A stretch of 64,000 nt of DNA from CAZQKW01 sp964594075. GTDB taxonomy: Bacteria > Desulfobacterota > WTBG01 > CAIYCZ01. Positions within the stretch are counted from its first letter, which is position 1, and each line of letters begins with the position of its first letter. Both the position numbers and the translations under genes were made by a program. Of this stretch, positions 1 through 7,716 are shown piece after piece. Below the pieces are notes generated by a model. The model searched no databases. It was not told the DNA's origin and saw only the letters and a list, made by a program, of their open reading frames with translations. The stretch lies in assembly GCA_964594075.1 (NCBI GenBank), contig CAZQKW010000003.1:65629-129628 (forward strand), given 5' to 3'.

Positions 1-427
1 CTTTTATACAGTCCATACGGCACGGTTGGCCGGCAAAATGAACCGGTATAATTGCTTTGGTTCGTGGCGTTATCTTTTCCTCAATGAGTCTTTCGTCGAT
101 ATTAAAGGTATCACGTCTGCAATCAACAAAAACTGGAATTGCGCCAAAATAGAGGATTACTTCTCCGGTTGCGGCAAAGGTCATGGGGGTAGTAATGACT
201 TCATCGCCCGGCTTGAGTCCAATGGCGTCAAGCGAAAGATGAAGTGCCGCGGTTCCTGAATTAACCGCAGCAGTGTATTTGCATCCGATATAGTGACTGA
301 ATTTCTTTTCAAATTCCTCTGTCACCTTTCCGGATGTTATCCATCCGGATTTCATGACTTTTGAAACCTCCCGTATTTCTTCCTTCCCGATTGACGGAAC
401 AAAAAATGGAATATATTTTTCACCCAT
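1..427 (-). CDS. DegT/DnrJ/EryC1 sugar aminotransferase, 3' end cut by window edge
   Basis: About 142 N-terminal residues are visible. They match PLP-dependent sugar aminotransferases that aminate a nucleotide-linked ketosugar: an opening with SGWITSGKVTEEFE, then the PLP phosphate-binding stretch NSGTAALHLSL (about residues 56-66) and GDEVITTPMTFAAT. The catalytic Lys lies beyond the window edge. The start is ATG at 427 with AGGAGG about 10 nt upstream. It is the last visible gene of a minus-strand cassette, 14 nt after the HAD gene. The substrate cannot be told from what is visible. Confidence 0.9.
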   Translation of the reverse strand, partial: MGEKYIPFFVPSIGKEEIREVSKVMKSGWITSGKVTEEFEKKFSHYIGCKYTAAVNSGTAALHLSLDAIGLKPGDEVITTPMTFAATGEVILYFGAIPVFVDCRRDTFNIDERLIEEKITPRTKAIIPVHFAGQPCRMDCIK

Positions 428-441
428 CTGTGGCTATCCTC

Positions 442-1131
442 CTAAGTAAACATTTTTTTAAGTTCTGTAAGGCTATGCACCGTATAATCAGTAGTCGGCT
501 CATCGCCTGCAGCGCTGCGATAGTAAAATCCTTCGTAGCGCTCAATTTTAAATGTTACCCATGCAAGAGATTGCGCACCGGCAAAGTCCTTTAAACTATT
601 GTCGCCTACATAAGCACACTCCGCACCGTGCAAATTAAAATGTTCCATCATTTTTTGGTAACCCCAGACACTTGGCTTCCATGCCTGCCGTCCTGCTTCA
701 TCCGTAAACACGATAAGATCGAAATAATGACCTATATGTAATGCCGCTACCTTATTTTGCTGAGTTGCAAGATAGCCATCGGTTAAAAGCCCTAATTTTT
801 TTCTGCCCCGCAGATACTCAAGGACTTCATGCGCATCCGGGTAAAGAGTTATATCGGGCATATGCGTGCGATAAATTCTAACCATATCTTCTATCAGTTG
901 TGAATTAAAAGCAAGAGAGGCTCGTTGCAAGGCCTTATCAAAGGTCTTGTTTCGTTCTCCCTCCATAAACACGGTCCACAACACATCATAAAAACTATTT
1001 GAAAGACAATACCTTTCTTCGACAGCTTGGGCCACCGCCCTGAAACCGCTTTTTACAAAAGCTATCTCTGGATATAAAGTATCGTCCAAGTCAAACGCGA
1101 TGAGTTTTAAATTGGTCAGTAGCGTACTCAT
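442..1131 (-). CDS. HAD-superfamily hydrolase (phosphatase-like)
   Basis: 229 residues, the normal size for a HAD phosphatase. Motif I is AFDLDDTLYPE (nucleophile Asp14, acid/base Asp16), motif II is LLTDGY, motif III Lys is in WKPSVWGYQK, and motif IV is YVGDNSLKDFAGA. The family removes phosphate from small molecules in the cytoplasm, often a sugar phosphate in such loci. Its ATG overlaps the stop of the ATP-grasp gene by one base (TAATG), so the two are translationally coupled. The specific substrate is unknown. By position it should act in the same pathway as the ATP-grasp enzyme and the aminotransferase. Confidence 0.85.
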   Translation of the reverse strand: MSTLLTNLKLIAFDLDDTLYPEIAFVKSGFRAVAQAVEERYCLSNSFYDVLWTVFMEGERNKTFDKALQRASLAFNSQLIEDMVRIYRTHMPDITLYPDAHEVLEYLRGRKKLGLLTDGYLATQQNKVAALHIGHYFDLIVFTDEAGRQAWKPSVWGYQKMMEHFNLHGAECAYVGDNSLKDFAGAQSLAWVTFKIERYEGFYYRSAAGDEPTTDYTVHSLTELKKMFT

Positions 1132-2108
1132 TAAGAACCCTGCGGCGCAATAAATATGGCTTCATCGTATCTCAACATCATCAGGCCATCTTTATAGGAA
1201 TCAGCAACATCGCCGATTTCCTCGCCCATGACCAGTTGCAAAAGCCACTTGGGGAAATCTGCCCCTGCTTCAATGCTGAGCGGAACACCGCCGCCAAAGC
1301 GGGGATTAATTTCAATCATATATATCGTTCCGTTGCGGTCACAAATACATTGCAAAGTTATGCAGCCCCTCGCCCCGGCCAAACATTCGCATACCATTTT
1401 CCCTGCTTGAATAAGATCGCCCCTTTTTACAATAACCCCTTTGCTCACCTCTCCCGCGCGCACTTCAATGCGAAGGCGCGGCACAACACAGCGCACCTTT
1501 CCGCTCAGGTCCACAAACACATCCAGCGTATATTCCTCTCCCTCAATATATTGTTGAATGATTGCATTAGGAACGTATTGTGCGAAAAAGTCAAACTGTT
1601 GCTCAGTGTCAACCTTGAAAACCATGTGTGATGCGCTTCCATCATTGGGCTTAATAATAAGCGGTAAATTTTCTTTGATTTTCTCATGGTCTTTCCGAGA
1701 AAATAATTCGGGGGCTTTCACACCATTTTTTTTAAAAAATTGGTGTGTTGCGGTTTTATACATTCCGACATGAATAACCTCCTGGTTGGAGATTATTGCC
1801 TCCGTGCCGATCTCAGAAAACTGTTGTCGGTTTTTTGCAAGCACATATAATTCGGTGTCTATCAGCGGAATAAGAACTTTAATGTGCTCCTGCTTGCAAA
1901 TCTTGAGAAGACTCGGTATATAATCTGGGTGATTAATCCGCGGCACCATAAATGATTTTTCTGTAATGTGAAATGCGGGGGACTTGTCCGAGGCATCCGC
2001 ACCATAAATTCTGCCGTCAAGTTTCAGTTCCTTGAGTGCTCGATAAAAATGCCTAATGAGTGAAACCCGCCGCCCTACACTGGTGAAAAGGATATTGCAG
2101 GAATTCAT
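1131..2108 (-). CDS. ATP-grasp carboxylate-amine ligase-like protein (CarB-like fold)
   Basis: 325 residues. The N-terminal part (about 1-110) resembles the pre-ATP-grasp domain (NILFTSVGRRVSLIRHF). The ATP-grasp core follows with LPLIIKPNDGSASHMVFKV, IIQQYIEGEEYTLDVFVD and the metal-binding EINPRFGGGVPLSIEAG. Such proteins join a carboxylate to an amine through an acyl-phosphate. In polysaccharide loci they stand beside a sugar transferase, a HAD protein and an aminotransferase, as here. Annotation pipelines often call them carbamoyl-phosphate synthase large subunit, but this protein is much too short for that. The start lies 6 nt after the PGT stop, consistent with an operon. Confidence 0.8.
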   Translation of the reverse strand: MNSCNILFTSVGRRVSLIRHFYRALKELKLDGRIYGADASDKSPAFHITEKSFMVPRINHPDYIPSLLKICKQEHIKVLIPLIDTELYVLAKNRQQFSEIGTEAIISNQEVIHVGMYKTATHQFFKKNGVKAPELFSRKDHEKIKENLPLIIKPNDGSASHMVFKVDTEQQFDFFAQYVPNAIIQQYIEGEEYTLDVFVDLSGKVRCVVPRLRIEVRAGEVSKGVIVKRGDLIQAGKMVCECLAGARGCITLQCICDRNGTIYMIEINPRFGGGVPLSIEAGADFPKWLLQLVMGEEIGDVADSYKDGLMMLRYDEAIFIAPQGS

Positions 2109-2114
2109 ATGCTC

Positions 2115-2750
2115 TTACAGTGCCTCAAGGGGTGGCTTAGTATTTGGTTTATTAGATAGAAAATCATCGTTAATGCCGTCTCTGCCGTATAATCCTTCTC
2201 TTTTTATAACTACTGCAAAGGTTTTCAGCATTATTTTAAAATCAAGCCACCATGACCAGTTGTCAACATACCAAACATCAAGTTTAATTCGCTCTTCCCA
2301 GCTTATGGCATTTCTACCATTTACCTGTGCCCAACCGGTGATGCCCGGTTTTACTAACAATCTTTTACGCTGAAAATCATTGTAGCGTTCAACCTGATAA
2401 GGAAGAGTGGGCCGCGGCCCAACGATACTCATATCGCCTTTTACAACATTGATGAGCTGTGGCAATTCGTCTAAACTCCATTGTCTTAAAAACTTGCCAA
2501 TTCTGGTGATACGTTCATCGTCCTGCTTTATATTTAAACCAAGACCGCGTTTAGCAGCCTTGTGCACCATAGTTCTGAATTTAATTGAGTTAAAAAGTTT
2601 TCCTTTTAAGCCTACCCTTTTCTGAACAAAAAAAACAGGGCCTTGAGAATCTAATTTTATCAGCACTGAAATAATAATTAAAAACGGGCTCAGAATTATA
2701 AGGCTGATAATTGCTATTGCCTTGTCAAATACTTCTTTCAACATGCTCAT
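2115..2750 (-). CDS. Undecaprenyl-phosphate sugar phosphotransferase (small PglC/WcaJ-type)
   Basis: 211 residues. One N-terminal hydrophobic segment (about 5-30) is followed by the bacterial sugar transferase domain: GPVFFVQKRVG, FNSIKFRTM, the catalytic Asp-Glu pair in SLDELPQLINVVKGDMS, VGPRP, and PGITGWAQVNGRN. It transfers a sugar-1-phosphate from a nucleotide sugar to undecaprenyl phosphate at the inner face of the membrane, the first step of repeat-unit assembly. It is the short monotopic form without the five-TM N-terminal domain of WbaP. It is the first gene of a minus-strand operon and diverges from murB. No strong ribosome binding site precedes it. A second PGT lies at 29977. Confidence 0.92.
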   Translation of the reverse strand: MSMLKEVFDKAIAIISLIILSPFLIIISVLIKLDSQGPVFFVQKRVGLKGKLFNSIKFRTMVHKAAKRGLGLNIKQDDERITRIGKFLRQWSLDELPQLINVVKGDMSIVGPRPTLPYQVERYNDFQRKRLLVKPGITGWAQVNGRNAISWEERIKLDVWYVDNWSWWLDFKIMLKTFAVVIKREGLYGRDGINDDFLSNKPNTKPPLEAL

Positions 2751-2983
2751 TATTGTACATTTTATCCGATAATTCGAAAATTAATTGCATAATTTAACGG
2801 CCTTAATTTCCCTTCAAGTTTCCATAGGGGGGAATTACCGTTAAGGAAAAGGGAATAATTTTACCCACATTTTAGTTTATCGGTATCTACTTGATTTATT
2901 CGCAATAATTACTATATAACTTAATAAGCATTCCAAGGTTAGCTCTATTTTTTATTATACAATTAAATGCTCGTTTTAAGGAA

Positions 2984-3922
2984 ATGAAATCTTTTAAGCC
3001 GCCTACAGTTATAAATCGTTTGTTAAGAGAAAAGGTTCCGCTAAAGGATTATACTACGATAAAAATCGGCGGAACTGCTTTGTATTATTCTGCGCCATCT
3101 ACCTTGTCTGAATTAAAAGAAATACTTGTTTTCTCCTTTGAGCGAAATCTGCCTTTTTATATCCTGGGCAATGGTTCTAATGTTCTGATTAATGAAAATA
3201 ATTTTAATGGCATAGTTATAAAATTATGCGGTAAGTTTGATAAAATAACCTTCAATGAAGTTGCCGGGAACGTTATGTGCGGTGCCGGTGCCTCCTTAAT
3301 AAAACTGGGCAATAAGATCGCGGAGCGGGGTTATATAGGATGTTCTTATATGGGGGTAATTCCCGGAACAATTGGCGGCGCTGTCAGAATGAATGCTGGC
3401 ACATTTGAAGAGGGTGAAATAAAAGACCATTTCTTAAGTGCACAGGTGCTTGATCCACAGACAGGCAGACTTGAAACCTACTCTTTAGAGGATATGAAAT
3501 TTCAGTATCGGAGATGCGCTCTTTCTCAGTCAAGGAGGATACTTGTTCAAATAACCTTTAGGCTTCCGCAGACAAGAGAAAAAAAACAGGGCGAAGCGAG
3601 AGAAATAATAAAAAGCATATTGGCAGCCAGACGTAAAAAACATCCTGCAATTCCGCTTAACTTTGGCTCCACGTTTAAACGCCCCCTTGGCGGCAAGCCA
3701 CCGGGATGGTATCTTGAAAAAGTGGGCATGAAGGGCATGAAATGGGGCGGCGCTATGGTCGCCAAAGAGCATGCAAATTGGATAGTTAATTTGGGTAACG
3801 CAACTAGTAAAGATGTAAAAAAACTAATTTCAGAGGGGCAGAAACGCGTTTTTGAAGAATTTGGAATTAAACTTGAAAGAGAAGTAATTTATCTTCCTGA
3901 AGATTTAGAAGTGTGGAATTAA
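2984..3922 (+). CDS. murB: UDP-N-acetylenolpyruvoylglucosamine reductase MurB
   Basis: 312 residues. It makes UDP-MurNAc by NADPH-dependent reduction, an essential cytoplasmic step of peptidoglycan synthesis. The N-terminal FAD-binding domain shows TTIKIGGTALY, LGNGSNVLI (about 61-69) and PGTIGGAVRMNAGTF (128-141). YRRC follows, then the catalytic Ser in FGSTFKRP (Ser229) and GWYLEKVGMKGMKWGGAMVAKEHANWI. The C-terminal GIKLEREV carries the catalytic Glu. An essential cell-wall gene inside a polysaccharide locus is unusual, because murB normally sits in the mur/dcw cluster. No other mur gene is nearby, and it appears to be transcribed alone. Confidence 0.95.
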   Translation: MKSFKPPTVINRLLREKVPLKDYTTIKIGGTALYYSAPSTLSELKEILVFSFERNLPFYILGNGSNVLINENNFNGIVIKLCGKFDKITFNEVAGNVMCGAGASLIKLGNKIAERGYIGCSYMGVIPGTIGGAVRMNAGTFEEGEIKDHFLSAQVLDPQTGRLETYSLEDMKFQYRRCALSQSRRILVQITFRLPQTREKKQGEAREIIKSILAARRKKHPAIPLNFGSTFKRPLGGKPPGWYLEKVGMKGMKWGGAMVAKEHANWIVNLGNATSKDVKKLISEGQKRVFEEFGIKLEREVIYLPEDLEVWN

Positions 3923-4077
3923 ACACTTTTGTTGCTCGGGTCATTGTATCAAGTGTTGACGAATAATGACTCATGTTTCTTGTTTATCTGGGGGTATTAA
4001 AATTTAACAACATTTCCCGATAAGAATAATATGCCTTCGTTTGATTATTTTTTTAACCCAACAGGAAAAATTTTCTT

Positions 4078-5895
4078 GTGAACGTTCTTGGTATTTCAGC
4101 ATTTTATCATGACAGTGCGGCCTGCCTCGTGCGCGACGGAAAAATAATTGCCGCGGCACAGGAAGAGCGCTTCACCCGGAAAAAGCATGACTTCAATTTT
4201 CCGAAAAACGCTATCTCCTATTGTCTTAAGGAAGGAAACATAAAATCGCAGGATGTGGATTTTGTTGCATTTTATGACAAGCCGTTCATTAAGTTTGAAC
4301 GGATACTGGAAACCTATTTAGCCTATGCGCCCTTTGGCATTAAATCATTTATTAAATCCATTCCGTTATGGATCAAGCAGAAACTCTTCATGAAAGAATT
4401 CATCAAAAAAGAGCTTGAGTATGACGGCAAAATTCTTTTCACCGAACATCACGAATCCCATGCTGCTTCTGCTTTTTTCCCTTCACCGTTTCAGGAAGCT
4501 GCATTTCTCACTATGGACGGCGTTGGCGAATGGGCAACATCAAGTTATGGGATGGGAAAAGATAATACGGTCACGCTGCTTGCAGAAACCCGCTTTCCCC
4601 ATTCCCTCGGTTTACTGTATTCAACATTTACATATTATACCGGTTTCAAGGTCAATTCGGGTGAATATAAAGTTATGGGATTAGCACCTTATGGAGAGCC
4701 CAAGTATAAGAATTTGATTTTAACTGAACTCATGGATTTGAAAGAAGACGGCTCATTTAAACTGAATATGGAATACTTTGATTACTGTGTCGGGCTCACC
4801 ATGACCAGCAGAAAATTTGAAGATCTATTCGGCGGCCCACCCCGCAAACCTGAAACGTTACTTACGCAGCGCGAGATGGATTTAGCCCGCTCCATACAGG
4901 AAGTTACTGAAGAGGTTATGCTGCGCATGGCACGCCATATTTATCACGAAACCGGACAGCAGAATCTCTGCCTTGCGGGCGGCGTTAGTCTCAATTGCGT
5001 CGGCAATGGAAGAATTCTGCGCGAGGGTCCCTTTAAAAATATCTGGATTCAGCCGGCTGCCGGTGATGCCGGCGGCGCCTTGGGGGCAGCGCTTTTTGTC
5101 TGGTATCAATATTTAGAAAATTCACGAATTGCCGACAATCGGCGCGATTTGCAGCATGGTTCATATTTGGGGCCTGAATATAAAAACGGCTATATTGCCA
5201 ACTACTTACAAAAAAATAACATTCCCTATACAGAGTTGCAGGATTCCGAGATTCCGGACAAGATTGCCGATTTGATAGCGCAGGAAAAAGTGATTGGCTG
5301 GTTTGAGGGACGCATGGAATTCGGTCCGCGTGCGTTAGGAGCGCGTTCTATTATAGGCGATGCCCGTTCCCCGCGCATGCAGGAAGTGATGAACCTGAAA
5401 ATAAAGTTTCGTGAAAGCTTCCGACCATTCGCGCCATCGGTGTTGAAAGAGCGGGTTTCGGATTACTTTGAAATGGATTGCGAAAGCCCGTACATGCTTC
5501 TCGTGGCACCGGTAAAAAAAGAACTGTGCCGGGAAATGACCGATGAGGAGCAGAAACGATTTGGCCTTGATAAACTGCATGTCGTGCGCTCAACTATACC
5601 GGCAATAACGCATGTTGATTATTCTGCCCGAATTCAGACGGTAAGCCGTGATGATAATCCTTTGTTTCATGACGTGATTAAGAAATTTGATGAGAAATAC
5701 GGTTGTCCGGTGGTCATAAACACTTCATTTAATGTGCGGGGAGAACCCATTGTATGTAGTCCTGAGGATGCTTATCTCTGTTTTATGCGCACGAACATAG
5801 ATTATCTGATCATGGGCAATTTCCTTTTGGATAAAACCCAGCAGAAACCTCTGGAAAAAGACATTGACTGGCGTAAACAATTTGAACTTGATTGA
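4078..5895 (+). CDS. NodU/CmcH-type carbamoyltransferase
   Basis: 605 residues, full length. The N-terminal Kae1-like domain has ISAFYHDSAACLV, EERFTRKKHD and HHESHAASAFFPSPF, and a later segment carries GGVSLNCVGNGRI. The C-terminal YrdC-like domain has GWFEGRMEFGPRALGARSI and VVINTSFNVRGEPI. The family uses carbamoyl phosphate and ATP to O-carbamoylate sugars or antibiotics. Here it probably carbamoylates a sugar of the polysaccharide. The start is GTG with AGGA about 12 nt upstream. Two small membrane proteins (SxtJ and DUF5989 types) follow within 10-20 nt, a trio that recurs in other genomes. Confidence 0.93.
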   Translation: MNVLGISAFYHDSAACLVRDGKIIAAAQEERFTRKKHDFNFPKNAISYCLKEGNIKSQDVDFVAFYDKPFIKFERILETYLAYAPFGIKSFIKSIPLWIKQKLFMKEFIKKELEYDGKILFTEHHESHAASAFFPSPFQEAAFLTMDGVGEWATSSYGMGKDNTVTLLAETRFPHSLGLLYSTFTYYTGFKVNSGEYKVMGLAPYGEPKYKNLILTELMDLKEDGSFKLNMEYFDYCVGLTMTSRKFEDLFGGPPRKPETLLTQREMDLARSIQEVTEEVMLRMARHIYHETGQQNLCLAGGVSLNCVGNGRILREGPFKNIWIQPAAGDAGGALGAALFVWYQYLENSRIADNRRDLQHGSYLGPEYKNGYIANYLQKNNIPYTELQDSEIPDKIADLIAQEKVIGWFEGRMEFGPRALGARSIIGDARSPRMQEVMNLKIKFRESFRPFAPSVLKERVSDYFEMDCESPYMLLVAPVKKELCREMTDEEQKRFGLDKLHVVRSTIPAITHVDYSARIQTVSRDDNPLFHDVIKKFDEKYGCPVVINTSFNVRGEPIVCSPEDAYLCFMRTNIDYLIMGNFLLDKTQQKPLEKDIDWRKQFELD

Positions 5896-5904
5896 CAGTA
5901 AGCC

Positions 5905-6321
5905 ATGATTATTGAAGAAATCAAAAAGATTAAAAGCGGTACTGTAGAATTACGAAACTTTGGCATTACCCTTGGGATTGCTTTGGGGGTATTAGGCGGT
6001 TTATTTTTGTGGCGCGAAAAAGCATACTATATTTATTTTTTTATTATTGCCGCTCCATTCTTATTATTAGCTTTTACTGTTCCTGTTCTGTTGAAACCAT
6101 TCCATAAGGTGTGGATGACTCTATCCATTCTTATGGGTTGGGTTATGACCCGCATTATTTTAATTATTCTTTTTTATGGTATACTGACTCCGATAGGTGT
6201 TATTGCCCGTTTATGTGGAAAGGATTTCTTAGATAAAAAAATTGATAAAAACGCTAAAAGTTACTGGGTGGTAAGAACTTCAGCAGCATGTGATAAAAAA
6301 TCTTACGAACATCAGTTTTAA
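5905..6321 (+). CDS. SxtJ-family small membrane protein
   Basis: 138 residues. It has three or four hydrophobic segments: about 21-37 (ITLGIALGVLGGLFLW), about 43-65, and one or two between about 70 and 105 (LSILMGWVMTRIILIILFY). A basic C-terminal tail follows (CGKDFLDKKIDKNAKSYW). I recognise it as SxtJ-like. That family is named after the saxitoxin cluster and is found next to carbamoyltransferases, but its function is not known. It starts 9 nt after the carbamoyltransferase stop, so the two are surely cotranscribed. It may anchor the enzyme at the membrane (inference). Confidence 0.8.
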   Translation: MIIEEIKKIKSGTVELRNFGITLGIALGVLGGLFLWREKAYYIYFFIIAAPFLLLAFTVPVLLKPFHKVWMTLSILMGWVMTRIILIILFYGILTPIGVIARLCGKDFLDKKIDKNAKSYWVVRTSAACDKKSYEHQF

Positions 6322-6339
6322 GCAGCGAGGTATAAAGGT

Positions 6340-6498
6340 ATGAGCAAATTTTCAATAATTTCAGAATTCTGGCAATTCCTCAAAGTGCGTAAAAAATGGT
6401 GGTTAGCCCCGATTGTGATTTTTCTCTTTCTGCTTGGCGCTTTAATCATTTTTACCGAAGGATCTGCCGTGGCGCCGTTTATTTATACTCTTTTTTAG
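6340..6498 (+). CDS. DUF5989-type small membrane protein (52 aa)
   Basis: A short gene of 52 codons starting at ATG 6340, 18 nt after the SxtJ-like gene, with AGCGAGG about 10 nt upstream. The product begins MSKFSIISEFWQFLKVRKKW, followed by one transmembrane helix (WLAPIVIFLFLLGALIIF) and ends SAVAPFIYTLF. The FWxFLKxRKKWWLxP pattern is typical of DUF5989 proteins, which accompany SxtJ and carbamoyltransferases. The function is unknown. The conserved neighbourhood supports calling it a real gene despite its size. Confidence 0.82.
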   Translation: MSKFSIISEFWQFLKVRKKWWLAPIVIFLFLLGALIIFTEGSAVAPFIYTLF

Positions 6499-6628
6499 AT
6501 TGAACAGCCGGTATCATTAAGGTTGTCTCTTTGCAAAACACTTTCATAAATGCTACCAAGCATTTTCACCAATATACTCCTCTTATTTAAAAATTGTTTT
6601 ATAATATCGTTATTGTTTATCGAGAGAA

Positions 6629-7690
6629 ATGGCAATAGGAAAATTTCTAATAACCGGAACAGCCGGATTCATAGGTTTTAGCCTCGCAAAAAAACTCCTT
6701 GAGCGTGGTGAACAAATAGTCGGCCTTGATAATATTAATGATTACTATGATGTGAATCTCAAATATGGCAGACTTGCTGAAACTGGCATAAAGCGCGAAC
6801 TCATAGCATATGGAAAAGCCCTTACCAGCTCAAATTATAACAATTACACATTTATACAACTCAACGTAGAAGACAAAGAAAACCTCTTTGAGCTTTTTAA
6901 ACGCGAGAAATTTAATAAGGTTTGTCATCTTGCCGCACAGGCAGGAGTGCGATATTCATTAATTAATCCATACACCTATATACACAGCAACGTTATGGGC
7001 TTCATAAATATTCTTGAAGCTTGCAGACACTATAAAATTGAGCATCTCATATATGCAAGCAGTTCAAGTGTTTATGGCCTTAACGAGGAAATGCCTTTTT
7101 CAACGCACCATCATGCCGACCACCCAATAAGTTTGTATGGTGCAACTAAAAAAAGCAATGAATTAATGGCACACACATACAGTTACCTGTTCAACATCCC
7201 TTCAACAGGTCTTCGCTTTTTTACTGTCTATGGTCCCTGGGGTAGGCCTGACATGGCATTATTTCAGTTTACAAAAGCAATTCTTGATGGGCAAGCAATT
7301 GATGTTTACAACTTTGGAAATATGAAACGTGATTTTACTTATATAGATGATATAGTTGAAGGGTTAGCCCGGGTGATTGATAAGCCACCGCAGGGAAATC
7401 AAAATTGGAGTGGCGCCCGTCCCGATCCTTCTTCCAGCATTGCACCATTCAAAATTTATAACATTGGTAATAATAATCCGGTAAGTCTTGCGACATTCAT
7501 TGAGGCGATTGAGGAATCATTGAATATGCAAGCAATCAAGAATCTGCTGCCCCTTCAGCCTGGGGATGTGCCTGAAACATGGGCCGATATTACTGATTTA
7601 GTTGAGGATTTTGTTTACCAGCCCAGCACACCGGTAAAAAAAGGAATTGAGAAGTTTATAGAATGGTATAGATCGTTTTATAACGTATGA
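6629..7690 (+). CDS. UDP-glucuronate 4-epimerase-like extended SDR
   Basis: 353 residues. The NAD-binding motif is ITGTAGFIGFSLAKKLLERG (about 8-27), followed by GLDNINDYYDVNLKYGRL, a signature of the UDP-glucuronate 4-epimerase (CapI/LpsL) group. The catalytic residues are in SSSSVYG and the YGATKKSNE Tyr/Lys pair. TGLRFFTVYGPWGRPDMALF also fits this group. The enzyme interconverts UDP-GlcA and UDP-GalA in the cytoplasm, supplying uronic acid for the polysaccharide. It is preceded by about 130 bp and seems to have its own promoter. It converges with the glycosidase gene, whose stop lies 26 nt away. Confidence 0.9.
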   Translation: MAIGKFLITGTAGFIGFSLAKKLLERGEQIVGLDNINDYYDVNLKYGRLAETGIKRELIAYGKALTSSNYNNYTFIQLNVEDKENLFELFKREKFNKVCHLAAQAGVRYSLINPYTYIHSNVMGFINILEACRHYKIEHLIYASSSSVYGLNEEMPFSTHHHADHPISLYGATKKSNELMAHTYSYLFNIPSTGLRFFTVYGPWGRPDMALFQFTKAILDGQAIDVYNFGNMKRDFTYIDDIVEGLARVIDKPPQGNQNWSGARPDPSSSIAPFKIYNIGNNNPVSLATFIEAIEESLNMQAIKNLLPLQPGDVPETWADITDLVEDFVYQPSTPVKKGIEKFIEWYRSFYNV

Positions 7691-7716
7691 GGTCTTCTGG
7701 GTTGGCTGGGGGTTAT

